Positions 20,414 through 31,520 of a stretch of 64,000 nt of DNA are shown here, in pieces. The stretch's first letter is position 1. Each line of letters begins with the position of its first letter. The notes under the pieces are model-generated. The model had not been told where the DNA came from, made no database searches, and was given only the letters and a program-made list of their open reading frames with translations. Made by a program: the position numbers and the translations under genes. Source of the DNA: Maea johnstoni (taxonomy: Eukaryota; Annelida; Polychaeta; Spionida; Magelonidae); contig OZ012694.1 in NCBI GenBank assembly GCA_963942565.1, forward strand, positions 37,457,938 through 37,521,937. Reading direction: 5' to 3'.

Positions 20414-21007
20414 TTGTCAAATAGTCCATGCGGTTTACACTTCAACAATGATGGATTACTAATCAAACTACACAATAGAGTTGTTCACATAATCACCAAA
20501 GAAACAATTCACCATGCTTTGGAAAAGATACCACTGTCCCGTCTCTACATCAACATGTATAACCAGCATTCCATGCTGATACAAACAGCTCCAGGATTTG
20601 TTGTGGTGAAACTACCAGACCATCTCTTCTCTTCAGAAGAATACTTTCTGCTCTATCACCACAATGGAGGCTATCTTCCCTTACCATATGGGAGAAAGTA
20701 TTATGTGCAACTGGATAGATTAATACATGCAGTTGAATATCTTGGATTTTCTCGCATAAAGATGAATTATGATTTGCTGGATCTTTTATCGTCAGACTGT
20801 CTGAGGATCAAAAGGAAAAATAGATATGAAGGACTTTACATAGCATACTATATGACTAACTTCAGATTATTTGCTAAGCAAGTTTTAACCTCCTTTGGAT
20901 GCAGAAGATTCATATTCCCTGAGGAGCAGCCAACCTTTCAGATCTTTGTGAAACTTGTTCATAGTGAAGTAAAGAGGTCTCGCTTAGGATTTTTCAGGTG
21001 CTCTTGA
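20414..21007 (+). CDS. orphan ORF, 197 residues, unknown function
   Basis: This is a single open frame with protein-like composition (Tyr, Leu and His-rich, few low-complexity stretches), for example HNGGYLPLPYGRKYYVQLDR and HAVEYLGFSRIKMNYDLLDL. No domain, signal peptide or membrane segment is recognised. It ends in CGCTTAGGATTTTTCAGG followed by GTGCTCTTGAA. A diverged copy of that 3' end lies just upstream at 20280-20350, so a second copy of the gene may once have stood there. It could be an exon, an intronless gene or part of an unrecognised mobile element. Confidence 0.4.
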   Translation: MSNSPCGLHFNNDGLLIKLHNRVVHIITKETIHHALEKIPLSRLYINMYNQHSMLIQTAPGFVVVKLPDHLFSSEEYFLLYHHNGGYLPLPYGRKYYVQLDRLIHAVEYLGFSRIKMNYDLLDLLSSDCLRIKRKNRYEGLYIAYYMTNFRLFAKQVLTSFGCRRFIFPEEQPTFQIFVKLVHSEVKRSRLGFFRCS

Positions 21008-21177
21008 ATGCATCCAAAAGAATTGAGCATATTCAAAAGTTTGCTCACACCTGTGAGGAAAGTACACTACATACATGGTACATGAACGATTTATATCATT
21101 AAACATTACCAACAAAAATATTTGCTTTGCAGTACTTTGTTCACTATAAACATTTTAGACTTTTTCATATATATCTT

Positions 21178-21262
21178 ATAGACAGGGCATTTCTAGAATT
21201 AATGGTTCTAGAAATGCATGCATTTCTGGACCTCCAAGTTCTAGAAATGCCCTGTCTATATA
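21178..21262. repeat. compound inverted repeat (nested palindromes)
   Basis: The outer arms ATAGACAGGGCATTTCTAGA (left) and its complement TCTAGAAATGCCCTGTCTAT (right) are near-perfect. The inner block is a second palindrome built from the same words (TTCTAGAAATGCATGCATTT). The whole could fold into a long hairpin or cruciform. It sits 40 bases left of the assembly gap and may be the edge of a small DNA transposon. Confidence 0.75.
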
Positions 21263-21300
21263 CTACTAAGATGCTGCTTATAATTGTACCTATCGCTGTT

Positions 21301-21500
21301 NNNNNNNNNNNNNNNNNNNNNNNNNNNNNNNNNNNNNNNNNNNNNNNNNNNNNNNNNNNNNNNNNNNNNNNNNNNNNNNNNNNNNNNNNNNNNNNNNNNN
21401 NNNNNNNNNNNNNNNNNNNNNNNNNNNNNNNNNNNNNNNNNNNNNNNNNNNNNNNNNNNNNNNNNNNNNNNNNNNNNNNNNNNNNNNNNNNNNNNNNNNN
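21301..21500. other. assembly gap (200 N)
   Basis: Exactly 200 undetermined bases. They interrupt the 3' part of the L1/Tx1-like LINE on the minus strand. Confidence 1.
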
Positions 21501-24457
21501 AACCATCCCTTTTTGAAGTTTAAATTTATGGCTGAGTTAAACCATAAAGGAATATTGGATGCTGTAGTGTTTTCTTTTTTAATAATTTGATGTAGGGCGG
21601 CACATGATGTTACCACATCTTTCCAAAATTGATTTTTAATTTTTCCTATTATCAGTTGTGGAAATTTATCACCAAAAAAGACAATTTTGTGAATATCAAA
21701 GTGTCTCGGAAATTGTTCCCAGCCATCATTTTGATTTTTTAACCTCTTAAGCCATGATATTTTGAGAGACTGATTGAAGGTTATCAAGTTGGTCATTTTT
21801 AGTCCTCCCATGTTATATGGATTTTCCAATATTTCTTTGCGGAATTTTGGTGGTTTTTGGTCCCATATAAAGTTCCTGAACACATTTTCTAATGTTTTCA
21901 TAGTTTCATTTTTTGGGCTAGGGAGGGACAACAGGATGTGTGTGATTTTTGATATAAGAGTGCTCTTTATTAATACTATTTTACCTACTGGAGTGATATT
22001 TCTACCCCTCCATAATGCTATTGTTTTATTGATTTCTATTAATTTATTCTTGATATTTTGGTCTGCTATTGTTTTCATGTTATTTACATCATAGGTTATT
22101 CCAAGAGCCGTGAATTTATGACTCCATATCATATTCAAATCTGTACATAATTTCATCCTGTTGTCCCTGTTTGCCCCAAGCATAATTAACTTCGTTTTTT
22201 CCTTATTAACCTTTAGTCCTGATACTAATTCGAATTCTAATAGTGTTTTCATACAACTTCTGATGCTATTTTCATTGTACTTTGTAAATAGTGTTGTGTC
22301 ATCTGCATATGTTGACAGCTTGTGCTCTTTGTTGTGAATTGTTATACCTTTTATGTTAGTATTACTCCTAATTGCCTCAGCTAAAAATTCCGCTGCCAAA
22401 ATGAACAGATAAGGCGATATAGGATCGCCTTGTCTGCAGCCCCTCCCTAACGTAATTTCTTCCGAGAGGTACCCATTTTGAAGTATTTTTGAGTTTGAAC
22501 CTATTTGCAATGATCTGACCCATTTTATTGTAGCTTCTCCAAAGTTAAATTTTTCAAGACTTTTTAGAATGAAATCCCAGGAAATGGAATCAAAGGCTTT
22601 CTCGAAGTCAATAAGAATAATTAACCCATCTAAATTTTGTATTTCACATTCATTTATAATATCATAAATCAACCTAGTATTTTCCCCTATGAATCTACCG
22701 TTAATGAAGCCTTTTTGATCTTGATGAATTACTTTTGGAAGGATTGATTTTATTCTTTCTGCCAAAATCCCAGAATAAAATTTGTAGATTGAGTTTAAAA
22801 GGGTTATCGGACGCCAGTTTTTCAGATCATTGCGCAACTTTCCCCCTTTTGGAATACATGTTATAACCCCACTAAGTTGTGATTTGTTTAAATATCCATT
22901 TTTTCTATAGTAATTCATTAGTTTTAATAGAAGTATTTTAATTTGGTCCCAGAAAGATTTGTAAAATTCGTTTGAGTAGCCGTCTGGCCCTGGGCTTTTG
23001 TTATTTTTACTCTTGAAAACAATGTGTTTCAAGTCTTCTAAGCTAATATCTTTTTCTATGCTATCCCTCTCATCTTTGTTTATTTTTGTTAGTTTTTTTC
23101 CTACATGTGCATAATTAGTCTTGTTAATATCTGTTGTTTCCCTTTTTGTATATAAGTGCTCATAGAATTTTTCCATTTCTTTAAGTATTTTTTTTGGCTC
23201 TGATATTCTTGTGTTATTTTCGCCCTTTAGTTCCCTAATGTGTTTCGAGACAAAATTTCTGTTTTCTAAATTTAGAAAAAATTTGGATGGTTTTTCACCC
23301 TCAGTAAGTTGCTGCCATCTGGCTCTTATTAGGGCGCCTTTTAATTTATGTTCCCTAATTTCCTCCAAGTCGTCCTGTTTTTTCTTGAATGCGTTCAGCC
23401 AGTCTAAGTCATCTAAGTGTTCATGTATGTTATGTCCGTCTCGTTCTATTTCAGTAGTGAGGTGTCTTTCATGTCCGTCCTGTTGTCTTTTCTTTTTTGA
23501 GGCATATGTTAAAATTATACCCCTTAACTGAGCCTGAAGTACCTCCCAGAAGAGGTCTATGTCTATCATTAGTTCAAGATTGTCTGTGGTGTATTTTTTT
23601 ATATAGTCCGGATTGTAGGGTGTGCATGCATAGGTACTCACACACAAATGTATTTCTTTATGAATTAAGTTTATCAAAGGTTCGTCTGTTAATAGAGAGT
23701 TATTGATTTTCCAAATGCCTTTACCTTTTTTTGTTTTACTTGTAAATAGTTCTAGTTGTATAGGGCAATGATCCGACTTATAGGATGTTTTAATTTTTGA
23801 ATTTGCATATATGTCAAGTAATGAATCAGACATTAAGAAAAAGTCTAATCTTGCCAGTTTTTTATAAAAGTTCTGTCTCCAAGTGTAACTGTTTGTAGTA
23901 CTGTGTGTTTGTCTCCATATGTCAATTAAGTCAAGTTTGTCCATGTATTCTAAAATTTTCCCCCTAGCTCTCGGGTTATTGTTTTTTTTGTAATTTAAAG
24001 TGTCCAGCTCATAGTTCATCACTGTATTCCAGTCTCCTACCAGTATCAAATTTTTTGTGTCTAAATTCTCTATGATGTTAAACATATCTACATAAAAATC
24101 GGGTTGGTCTTCATTTGGTCCGTAAACGTTAATTAATAGAAATCTTGCTACCCCTGGCAATTCAATATCCAATATTAAAAATCTACCCTGGTCATCTGCT
24201 ATGGATGTATGACAAGTATGTTCAAAATTGTTCTCCAAAGCTATGAGCACTCCCCCCGAATTTGTTTCTTTCCCTGATATATAATATTCAACATTCCAAT
24301 CATCTTTAATCATGTTTAAGTCTTCCGGTGTAATGTGAGTTTCCTGTAAACAAAGAATATTTACCTGCTCCGTCTTGGCCTTATTAAATATGTCTGTTCT
24401 TTTTAGCCTATTTCTTACTCCTCTACAATTAATTGATTCTATTGTGATGCTTGTCAT
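21501..24457 (-). mobile_element. L1/Tx1-like LINE ORF2 (endonuclease plus reverse transcriptase), 3' end lost in gap
   Basis: About 985 codons stay open from Met at 24457 to the gap. The APE-type endonuclease spans residues ~1-235, with CLQETH (~36-41), INVYGPNED (~109-117), VGDWNT (~140-145) and SDHCP (~228-232). Reverse transcriptase blocks are NNKSPGPDGYSNEF (~485-498), NWRPITLLNSIYK (~547-559), IDFEKAFDSISW (~616-627), GRGCRQGDPISPYLF (~671-685) and YADD (~717-720). These motifs place it in the L1 superfamily, closest to Tx1-like elements. The C-terminus and 3' tail are missing because of the gap. No ORF1 is recognisable upstream. The long open frame suggests a recent copy. Confidence 0.92.
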
Positions 24458-24756
24458 CTTTTTTTTTTAGACGAAGTTTGATATACATTTAAAATATTAA
24501 AACCTTGGCATGTGCATGTTAACCTATGAGTTAGTTTGTTTGAGCACAAGCTGTCATATAAACTGACTTTGCTTTTTTTGGTTTCTGTTGTATGTGGTGA
24601 TGTACTTGGCACTATATTTTCCCTGACAAACAACGACGCAGAAAATAACTCATGTATTTCGTCACAACATATCCTTCTGTTACACAATTGTTTTGTCTTC
24701 TGACATAAACACATTTCCTTCTTGTGTTTTCCAGAGGCAAAGATAACCCAAACCAT
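24454..24756 (-). CDS. short ORF overlapping the LINE ORF2 start, doubtful
   Basis: A 100-residue frame ends with the stop overlapping the ORF2 start (ATGA arrangement), which could allow coupled translation. The product is Cys/Lys-rich with no RNA-binding ORF1 features. It may simply be leader sequence of the LINE. Confidence 0.2.
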   Translation of the reverse strand: MVWVIFASGKHKKEMCLCQKTKQLCNRRICCDEIHELFSASLFVRENIVPSTSPHTTETKKSKVSLYDSLCSNKLTHRLTCTCQGFNILNVYQTSSKKKR

Positions 24757-25631
24757 ACAAAGTCAATATAAATATCAAAATTGCGGTATTTTTCTCAACA
24801 CTCTGTACTATCTATTGATGCTCAAAATTCAGGTGTTCTTTTTTAATATAGTGTTGTAACAGAAACAGTAACCCAATACTCACAAAACAAGCCAGAAACC
24901 CAGAAAGTAGACCTTGCCTATTTTAATAACCCCTCAACAATATAGGCACAAAATTTAGAAACAAAAACAAAAATTTACCAAACTGAGTTCTAAATCCACT
25001 CAAAAAGAAGGAATGAGATAATAGTACTATCACACGGCAGAAAACACTGTTCTGCAAAAGATCAGTCTAACTGTTGACTAATCAAATGGTACGAGACTTA
25101 GTTCTACTAGCGGTTCAATATACGACACAATCTAGATGGATAAACGAGAGATGGAGATAGCAAAAACCAAAAAGGAATAGCTCTTGCCACTACTATCCCA
25201 CAGATTGAAACGCCGCTGCACTCGTCCTACCCAACTAAATATCTAATCAATATAAACATCATTATTATAAACAAAACAAACAAACTAACTAAACTGCAGC
25301 AAATCAAAAAGTTTTTCGGCACTTGCTTTTTGTGCCCACATAGCCTTGTTCATTCAAAGCCATATTACTTTCTACAATATCATTACTTGCTCGTTCGTTT
25401 TATACCCTTGCTGTATGTTAAAAAATAAACGTTGCCATATAGGTTATGTAAGAAAATGGATGGGTGGCTCTCTCATGTTCTTGAAAAAATATTTTTTTTT
25501 TTTTTTTTTTTTTGTAATAAGTATTTCCGCATTTTTCATACTTATCGAAAAGTACATACTGTGCTTCATCTGATGCCAGATATATTATACCAATAATTCC
25601 TCACACCAGGAGGTTGCATGATTCCTATTAT
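24757..25631. other. non-coding region with a T-tract at 25487-25514
   Basis: Some of this may be the 5' leader of the minus-strand LINE, but its edge is not visible. The T-tract near 25490 interrupts otherwise ordinary AT-rich sequence. Confidence 0.4.
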
Positions 25632-26083
25632 TCAAGTATATAAATGTGCACAGTATTCTAGTTCCAAATTGCGCTATAAATTAAATCTTGTACATATGGA
25701 ATCTTAAAATTTTAACTAAATGTGATTACTTCGGTGTATAATTTACAGAACAATATGTATAATATTTCAAAATTTTCATTTTAGAAGCCGTAATAATGAA
25801 AACAAAAAGAAACACATACGCAACTCAAATAAAACATACACCTCAAATAAAACATACACAAAGCGAATCCAATCAATACGCCTCAACCCAAAACATACAT
25901 AATTATTCAAATATATAAATATGCACGGTATTCTAATTCAAAATTTCGCCATGTATTATATATTGTAAATATGGTATCTTAAAATTTGGCTAAATGTGAT
26001 TACTTCAGTATAAAATGTATAGAGTAGTATGTGTAGTATCTAAATTTTTCATTTTAAATGCCGTAATAGAGAATAACAAAAAA
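25632..26083. repeat. two direct copies of a ~177-bp unit
   Basis: The segment 25632-25808 (starting TTCAAGTATATAAATGTGCA) recurs at 25906-26083 (TTCAAATATATAAATATGCA) with the same order of words, including AAATGTGATTACTTC and GCCGTAATA. The ~97-base spacer is itself built of short AAACATACAC-like repeats. Confidence 0.75.
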
Positions 26084-26892
26084 TAAATGATGAAAGAGAG
26101 AAACTCGAATCAAAAACATTACGCAGTCGATTTCATAATATTTGTACTATTGTAAGTCTATCTAAAAAATCTGTACATGATGTAGCAGCGATCAGTCACA
26201 GGATAAAGTTTGTCAACCAGGCTATTTCTCTAGACATGACGACTGCAGATGCTGCCCACAAGAGCCTGGAAGGTCGCTCACTCTCCTCTATCTTGATTTG
26301 TCATAATCGCTGGCCCCCATGCAGGAGCACCAGGAGTGTTGTCTTTCAACAAGTAGTATAGGCCTCCTCACTATTGTATGAAGATATATTTCTTTATTGT
26401 GTCAATTCTAAGGGTATTTTATCTATAGATTGGTTTTGATGACATTTCCTTTATTGTTGTACGAAGAAAAATCGTTTTATCAGTTGACTATCTGTCATTT
26501 ATTTATAACGGTGTTTTTCTCTGTACATGCAATGCAATGCGACAATCATAGTTGACAAGAAGGAAGATAACGAAAAAAATCTTTAAAATGCCCAATGCTA
26601 TTAATATCAATTTATTCCCACTGTTACATTTGGGGAAATGTACTAAGCATGCAGCACATCTTTACTTGGACATGAAAATCGGAGAAAGTGGATTAATCCC
26701 AAATAAACCAATTTTGACAGATTGGAGACTTGCCAAGATATTTGGAGCACCATAAACTGCAGTGGTTGTAATTCGCGTTTTTTTTCTATTTGCCCAATTC
26801 ATTTCAAATTGGGAATTTTCTTAACTAAAAACCCATTACTGAGAAACAAGTCAATTTAGATTATTTTAGCTCATTTCATCATCACTTTTCTG

Positions 26893-27066
26893 CCATGTTG
26901 CGGTTAATTCGTGGCTTGCCATTTATAAGTGGTAAACCGGAGTGCCCGGAGAATACCACCGCACAAACCTAGGTCACTGGCAATTTTCTCATGTGAGCCG
27001 ACCGGGATTTGGGCAGTGTCGAGAGACAGCCAGCAGTCAGTGAGAATGCCTTAGCCACCCGCAAAC
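26893..27066 (+). repeat. dispersed repeat with CCGGAGTGCCCGGAGAA core (copy 1)
   Basis: The core ACCGGAGTGCCCGGAGAAT with flanks GGCTTGCCATT and GTCACTGGCAATT is matched by diverged copies at about 44085-44200 (plus strand) and 47210-47335 (minus strand). This is a SINE-like family by dispersion. No tRNA-type promoter boxes are seen. Confidence 0.45.
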
Positions 27067-27279
27067 ATGACCAAAAAGATTGGCCAATACATGATTGATT
27101 GGGAGGGAGGCCTGTTCAAGAAATGATTTTGTGTTTCAGTCCTGTAATATGAAATTTCTTTAGATTGTTCGATTCGAAAGTGGTGCATATAGGAGCAATG
27201 CACATGCCATATTTGCAAAAATACTTCTAAAATATGAAGTAATAAATAAGTAACTAAAATCGTAACTTTAAAAAAAAAG

Positions 27280-27431
27280 AGTGGCTGAAACCCTGGCACA
27301 TTGGGACTCATCTGAGAATGCTCAGTGAGAGCAATCCAATTAATACCAATATGACAACGCTTAGATGGTTTTCAAAAATCGTTGTGTCCTTGTGCTTTGG
27401 GCGAAAGTAGCCTCAGCACTGAAGGGGTTAA
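27280..27431 (-). mobile_element. TTAA-type MITE, truncated copy
   Basis: The complement reads TTAACCCCTTCAGTGCTGAGG, then CAAAGCACAAGGACACAACG, matching the left end of the family whose full copies lie at 49477-49689 and 58462-58675. The distal end is missing. Confidence 0.65.
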
Positions 27432-28698
27432 TTGGAAATAAAACTGTGAAGCTAGTGCTGGGGTAGGAGGTGCGGACAATGGCTGCGCAATGCGCAAGAC
27501 ATGTCGGCCATTGAGGCTGGCCCTCCAATTTGGCAAGCGCTGTAGATTATCGTCCCGTACGCTTGGCTGACACTGATGCGAATGTAGGGTCGACGGGATA
27601 TGTATCCTGTGCAATTATCTGTTGCAGGTACATGCTTTATGGCACCCTTAAAGGCACTTGTCGCGATGAGCCGTCGCGGCTTGCCTATAATTAGATTTAC
27701 TACCTTTGATCTTCTGCCAAGGTGCCTAATGCTTTAACAGAAGTCGTTAAGGTGATGCGGCCTCTAATGTGGCGTGTGAAATAGCTGAAGCTTAGATCGT
27801 GCGCTAAATGTGATCACTCACAAGCAATGCAATGCCCCACAGCAAATAACGAATTGTTATGTATCGAAATTTGAGCATTATTTTACTGTCTTAACAAAGA
27901 GAATTGCAGTACTGATGTCCGTTTCCTACATCAAAGATTTTTTTATGGCTCGCCTACATGCATCCAGACAGCCATTCGACCGGACGCTTTTGATTGGCAA
28001 CAATAACAACAACAAAAATACACATTTCTGTCAGAACTTAAATGCATTTTCGTCAGCCTTTTTTGGAAATAACATAACCTTTTTTTCTAAATCTATACTC
28101 TTTTCTAAATATTGTTTCAAATGTGTTATCCAGCCATGGTGATTTGATTCATTGGTGTCGTACATGTACATGCACATGTCAGTGACCCCACCACAGTTCA
28201 TACCTAGATTTGTATCATGTTCCCTATAGGTCCGTAGACGTAAATTCTTGGGCGCAGCTGTGACGTTCTTAATAAAGTGCTTAGTATAAACAACCGCTTT
28301 TAGTGTTGTTTGAACAAAGGGAAAGCACACAAGTGTATTGCCCACATAGGAATTAACCCCTTCACCAACAGCCGCCCAGAACGCCCGGACTGCTAGCAGT
28401 AGTGTAAGAGTTTGGCTAAGCACGATTTTGGAAGATATGTGACGAAAATTGCTATTCAGAAGAGACTTTTTGATAATTAGCAGTATTCCACAGACCATAT
28501 TATACAGAGATAAACGTATATGCAAATTTGGAAAAACGGCAAAATGATTACATTAACCAAATGGTATTATCAGAACGTACAGGATCAATTATACCCGGAA
28601 AACCTTTTAGTATCACAGGGTGAAAAATACGGCAAACATTCGAAAATACACATAATTAGTTATCAGTTCTATAACGAAGCAGAGAAGCATTCAGTGTA
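27432..28698. other. non-coding region, no gene recognised
   Basis: There are only short frames without protein-like features. Nothing else is recognised. Confidence 0.4.
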
Positions 28699-31119
28699 AT
28701 GTCTTTTCCAAAGCATAACAAGGACTTTTGTAAAAAACTCCGTCAATGTAGTAAGATATACGAGGAAGAGAAGGTAAACAAGATCATTAAATCCGCAGAG
28801 GTTGATAACTTAAGGTTTTGGAAAGCTCTAAAACGTGAGACAGCAGGTCCAAAAGTTAAAATCCCAGCGGTCAAAAACGCTAACGATGTGACAGTCCATG
28901 ATTTAGACAGCATTTTAAACGTTTGGAAAGATTACTTCAGCGACCTATGTACACCAAAATGTTGTGACGAGTATGACAAGGTGCACTATGATACAGTGAC
29001 GTCTCAAATTAATGAACTGAAACAGTTATCGGATATTGACGAGTTTACCGAAACAGACTTTAGCAATGATGAGATACTGAAAGGTATATCTAAGCTAAAT
29101 TCTGGAAAGACCCCAGGTTTCGACAATATCACGAAAGAGCATTTAATGTATGCTGGGGAATCGATAGCTCCTGTTCTCTCGCTAATGTATAAGTGGGTAC
29201 TGCACCTTGAGTACATCCCTTTAAATTTTAGAACAGGAATCCAAATCCCTCTGCACAAGAGCAAGAATCTGTCTACCCTTGAAACTAAGAACTACCGGGG
29301 GATAACTCTGCTTAGTACATACAACAAACTATTTGAAGCTATGTTATGGAACAGGATCCAAAAATGGTGGGAGGAGTCGCATGTTATCTCACGGTTGCAG
29401 GGGGCGTGCAGGAAGGGAGTCTCGTGTATCCACACAGCCTTAATACTTCAGGAGTCCGTGGCAACTCAGCTCGAAACACACAAGAAGGTTTTCGTAGCAT
29501 ACTTTGATGTAGCCCGGGCTTTTGATAGTGTGTGGATAGACGGGCTCTTTTCCCGGATATACGCCCTCGGCATCCGGGGGAGAACATGGAGACTCCTCTA
29601 TAAAACATACATAGGATTCAAATGTAGTGTCAGAGTTCATAATAGAATGTCTCAACAATACGAAATGAGGTGCGGAATACACCAGGGTGGCTATCTTTCG
29701 TTATTGAAGTACATAGCCTTCATAAACTCTCTGCTTGAGTCCCTTGACGAGTCGGGACTATGTCTGTCGCTACATGGTATGAAAGTCTCACCTCTAGGCT
29801 ATGCTGACGATATAGCGTCAGCTAGCACATCCAAACAAAACGTGGATCAGGTCCTCAAAATAGTCTTTAAGCACAGCAGAAAATGGAGGTATGACTTCAA
29901 TGCGAAGAAGAGTGCCATCCTGGTGTACGGTGAGACAGCCAATGAGAGTAAAGTCAACTCCCGGTATAGGGAATATCGGTTAGGGCCAGACCGTGTGTTA
30001 GAAAAGGAAACGTATGATCATGTTGGGCTGAAATGTTGTGTACGAAAAAACTACTCGGAGAGGACACTTGAAAAGATTCAAAAGGGTCGAAAAGCGTTAA
30101 ATGCATCATCCGGAATCGGGATCAAACCAGGCGGGGTATCAATGAAGGCATGTAGTTTACTATTTTGGTCACTAATTGTACCTATCGTAACCTTCGCATC
30201 AGAGTTATGGGTGTTGAAAGACCAGGATATTGAATTACTAGAATCCTTTCAAAGATACGCCGGCAAGAGGATCCAAAGGTTCTCGAGCAGTACCCCAAAT
30301 GAGACAAGCTTTTCTGCTCTAGGATGGATGAGATTTGAAAATTTTATCTACGTTAAAAAGATGCTTTTCTTAAGAACGATATTAGTACTGGATGAAACAA
30401 ACCCATGCAGACGGATTTTTGTAAATCGGGCCGTTGTATTTATGAATGATATACAAAAAGGCCTGTTAAACGAACATGACAGTCCTGTTTTCGAGTTACT
30501 GCGAGTAGCGCAAATTTATGGGTTATTAAAAGAGGTAATGAATATGGCACAGGGAACTCATATGTTTGAGAAAACCACATGGCGTAAAATGGTATGGAAA
30601 AGTGCCTGGTCCATAGAAGACGTGGACTGGAGGTACAGAATTTCATACTTTCATAGTACACTTATATTGAGTAAGGTTATGGGAAATGTCAAATATCTAA
30701 TATGGTGGTGTTTATCTGATGCGGAGCCATCCCTAATGCATCAGTGTGAGGATATGGCCCGTTTAGTATGCAGAACAAGCAAACTTAAAGCTGACGACCC
30801 ACGCCTTAAAGCGCTCTCCCCAGTAAATAGAATGTGCAGTCACTGTAACAGGTTTGAAAGGGAGGATGCCCGTCATATGATACTTCACTGCGATTTTCTT
30901 AATGCGGCCCGCCTTGAAATGCACTATGAAATTGACAACTTACCTCATGGCATAGGTAGAACTATCTTAAACAATGCCGAAGATATATACTATACTCTCC
31001 TGGGGAGAAAGTGCAGTCTTGTGTCTGAACATGATAATTTGTTATTCTGTGCAACTGTCGCAAAGCACATTAGCAAGATGTACAGAAAGTTAACCAGTGA
31101 GAGAGATGGTATCGGATAA
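28699..31119 (+). CDS. LINE reverse transcriptase, 806-residue open frame (5'-truncated element)
   Basis: Residues ~1-60 are the linker that usually follows the endonuclease (FWKALKRE). RT blocks are LNSGKTPGFDNITKEHL (~134-150), NYRGITLLSTYNKLFE (~199-214), YFDVARAFDSVWIDGLF (~268-284), CGIHQGGYLSLL (~325-336) and GYADDIASAS (~367-376). A thumb follows, and a C-terminal CX2CX9HX4C motif (CSHCNRF...HMILHC) lies at ~713-731. There is no endonuclease domain, so the element is 5'-truncated near its start, as expected from target-primed insertion. QGG replaces the usual QGCPLSP in block 5. The clade is not resolved; it is not L1-like. Confidence 0.88.
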   Translation: MSFPKHNKDFCKKLRQCSKIYEEEKVNKIIKSAEVDNLRFWKALKRETAGPKVKIPAVKNANDVTVHDLDSILNVWKDYFSDLCTPKCCDEYDKVHYDTVTSQINELKQLSDIDEFTETDFSNDEILKGISKLNSGKTPGFDNITKEHLMYAGESIAPVLSLMYKWVLHLEYIPLNFRTGIQIPLHKSKNLSTLETKNYRGITLLSTYNKLFEAMLWNRIQKWWEESHVISRLQGACRKGVSCIHTALILQESVATQLETHKKVFVAYFDVARAFDSVWIDGLFSRIYALGIRGRTWRLLYKTYIGFKCSVRVHNRMSQQYEMRCGIHQGGYLSLLKYIAFINSLLESLDESGLCLSLHGMKVSPLGYADDIASASTSKQNVDQVLKIVFKHSRKWRYDFNAKKSAILVYGETANESKVNSRYREYRLGPDRVLEKETYDHVGLKCCVRKNYSERTLEKIQKGRKALNASSGIGIKPGGVSMKACSLLFWSLIVPIVTFASELWVLKDQDIELLESFQRYAGKRIQRFSSSTPNETSFSALGWMRFENFIYVKKMLFLRTILVLDETNPCRRIFVNRAVVFMNDIQKGLLNEHDSPVFELLRVAQIYGLLKEVMNMAQGTHMFEKTTWRKMVWKSAWSIEDVDWRYRISYFHSTLILSKVMGNVKYLIWWCLSDAEPSLMHQCEDMARLVCRTSKLKADDPRLKALSPVNRMCSHCNRFEREDARHMILHCDFLNAARLEMHYEIDNLPHGIGRTILNNAEDIYYTLLGRKCSLVSEHDNLLFCATVAKHISKMYRKLTSERDGIG

Positions 31120-31519
31120 ATCATCCGAAGTAGTGAGTCACTACTTTGACTCGTATCTATAGTAAAAGTTTCCACGTTATGTTAATTACTCTGGATGTTT
31201 GTGCTCGTAAATATCCCCCTCTGTGAGTACTAAGAGCACTTTTACATTAATTCTCATGTATGTAAACGAAGACATCTCGTCTAACTACAGCTCGCTTAAT
31301 AAATGAATATTAATAAGTCCATCTGCGGACAATTATTGTAATCCACCCCAAATTTCCTTTTGGGGTGTGAGTTATATCTATCGTGTATTACAGTATATAA
31401 TTTTTTCTTTTGTTACTCTATTGTAATTTTTGCCTCTGTTGGCTGCGCGCCATTATATAGTATACTATGTATAATTTTGTAAACGAAAGTTTAAGGTCAA
31501 TAAATATACATACATAAAA
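28699..31519 (+). mobile_element. 5'-truncated non-LTR retrotransposon with 3' UTR and tail
   Basis: After the stop, ~400 bases of 3' UTR end in GGTCAATAAATATACATACA and an A-run near 31512-31520, a LINE-type tail of short tandem words. The open 806-codon frame implies a recent insertion. A target-site duplication was not identified by eye. Confidence 0.75.
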
Positions 31520-31520
31520 A

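Noticed and set aside
27372-27614. 80-codon minus-strand ORF
   Set aside because: It starts inside a MITE fragment and has no protein-like features.
28031-28525. 164-codon minus-strand ORF
   Set aside because: There is no recognisable domain, no splice context and the composition is like the surrounding non-coding DNA.
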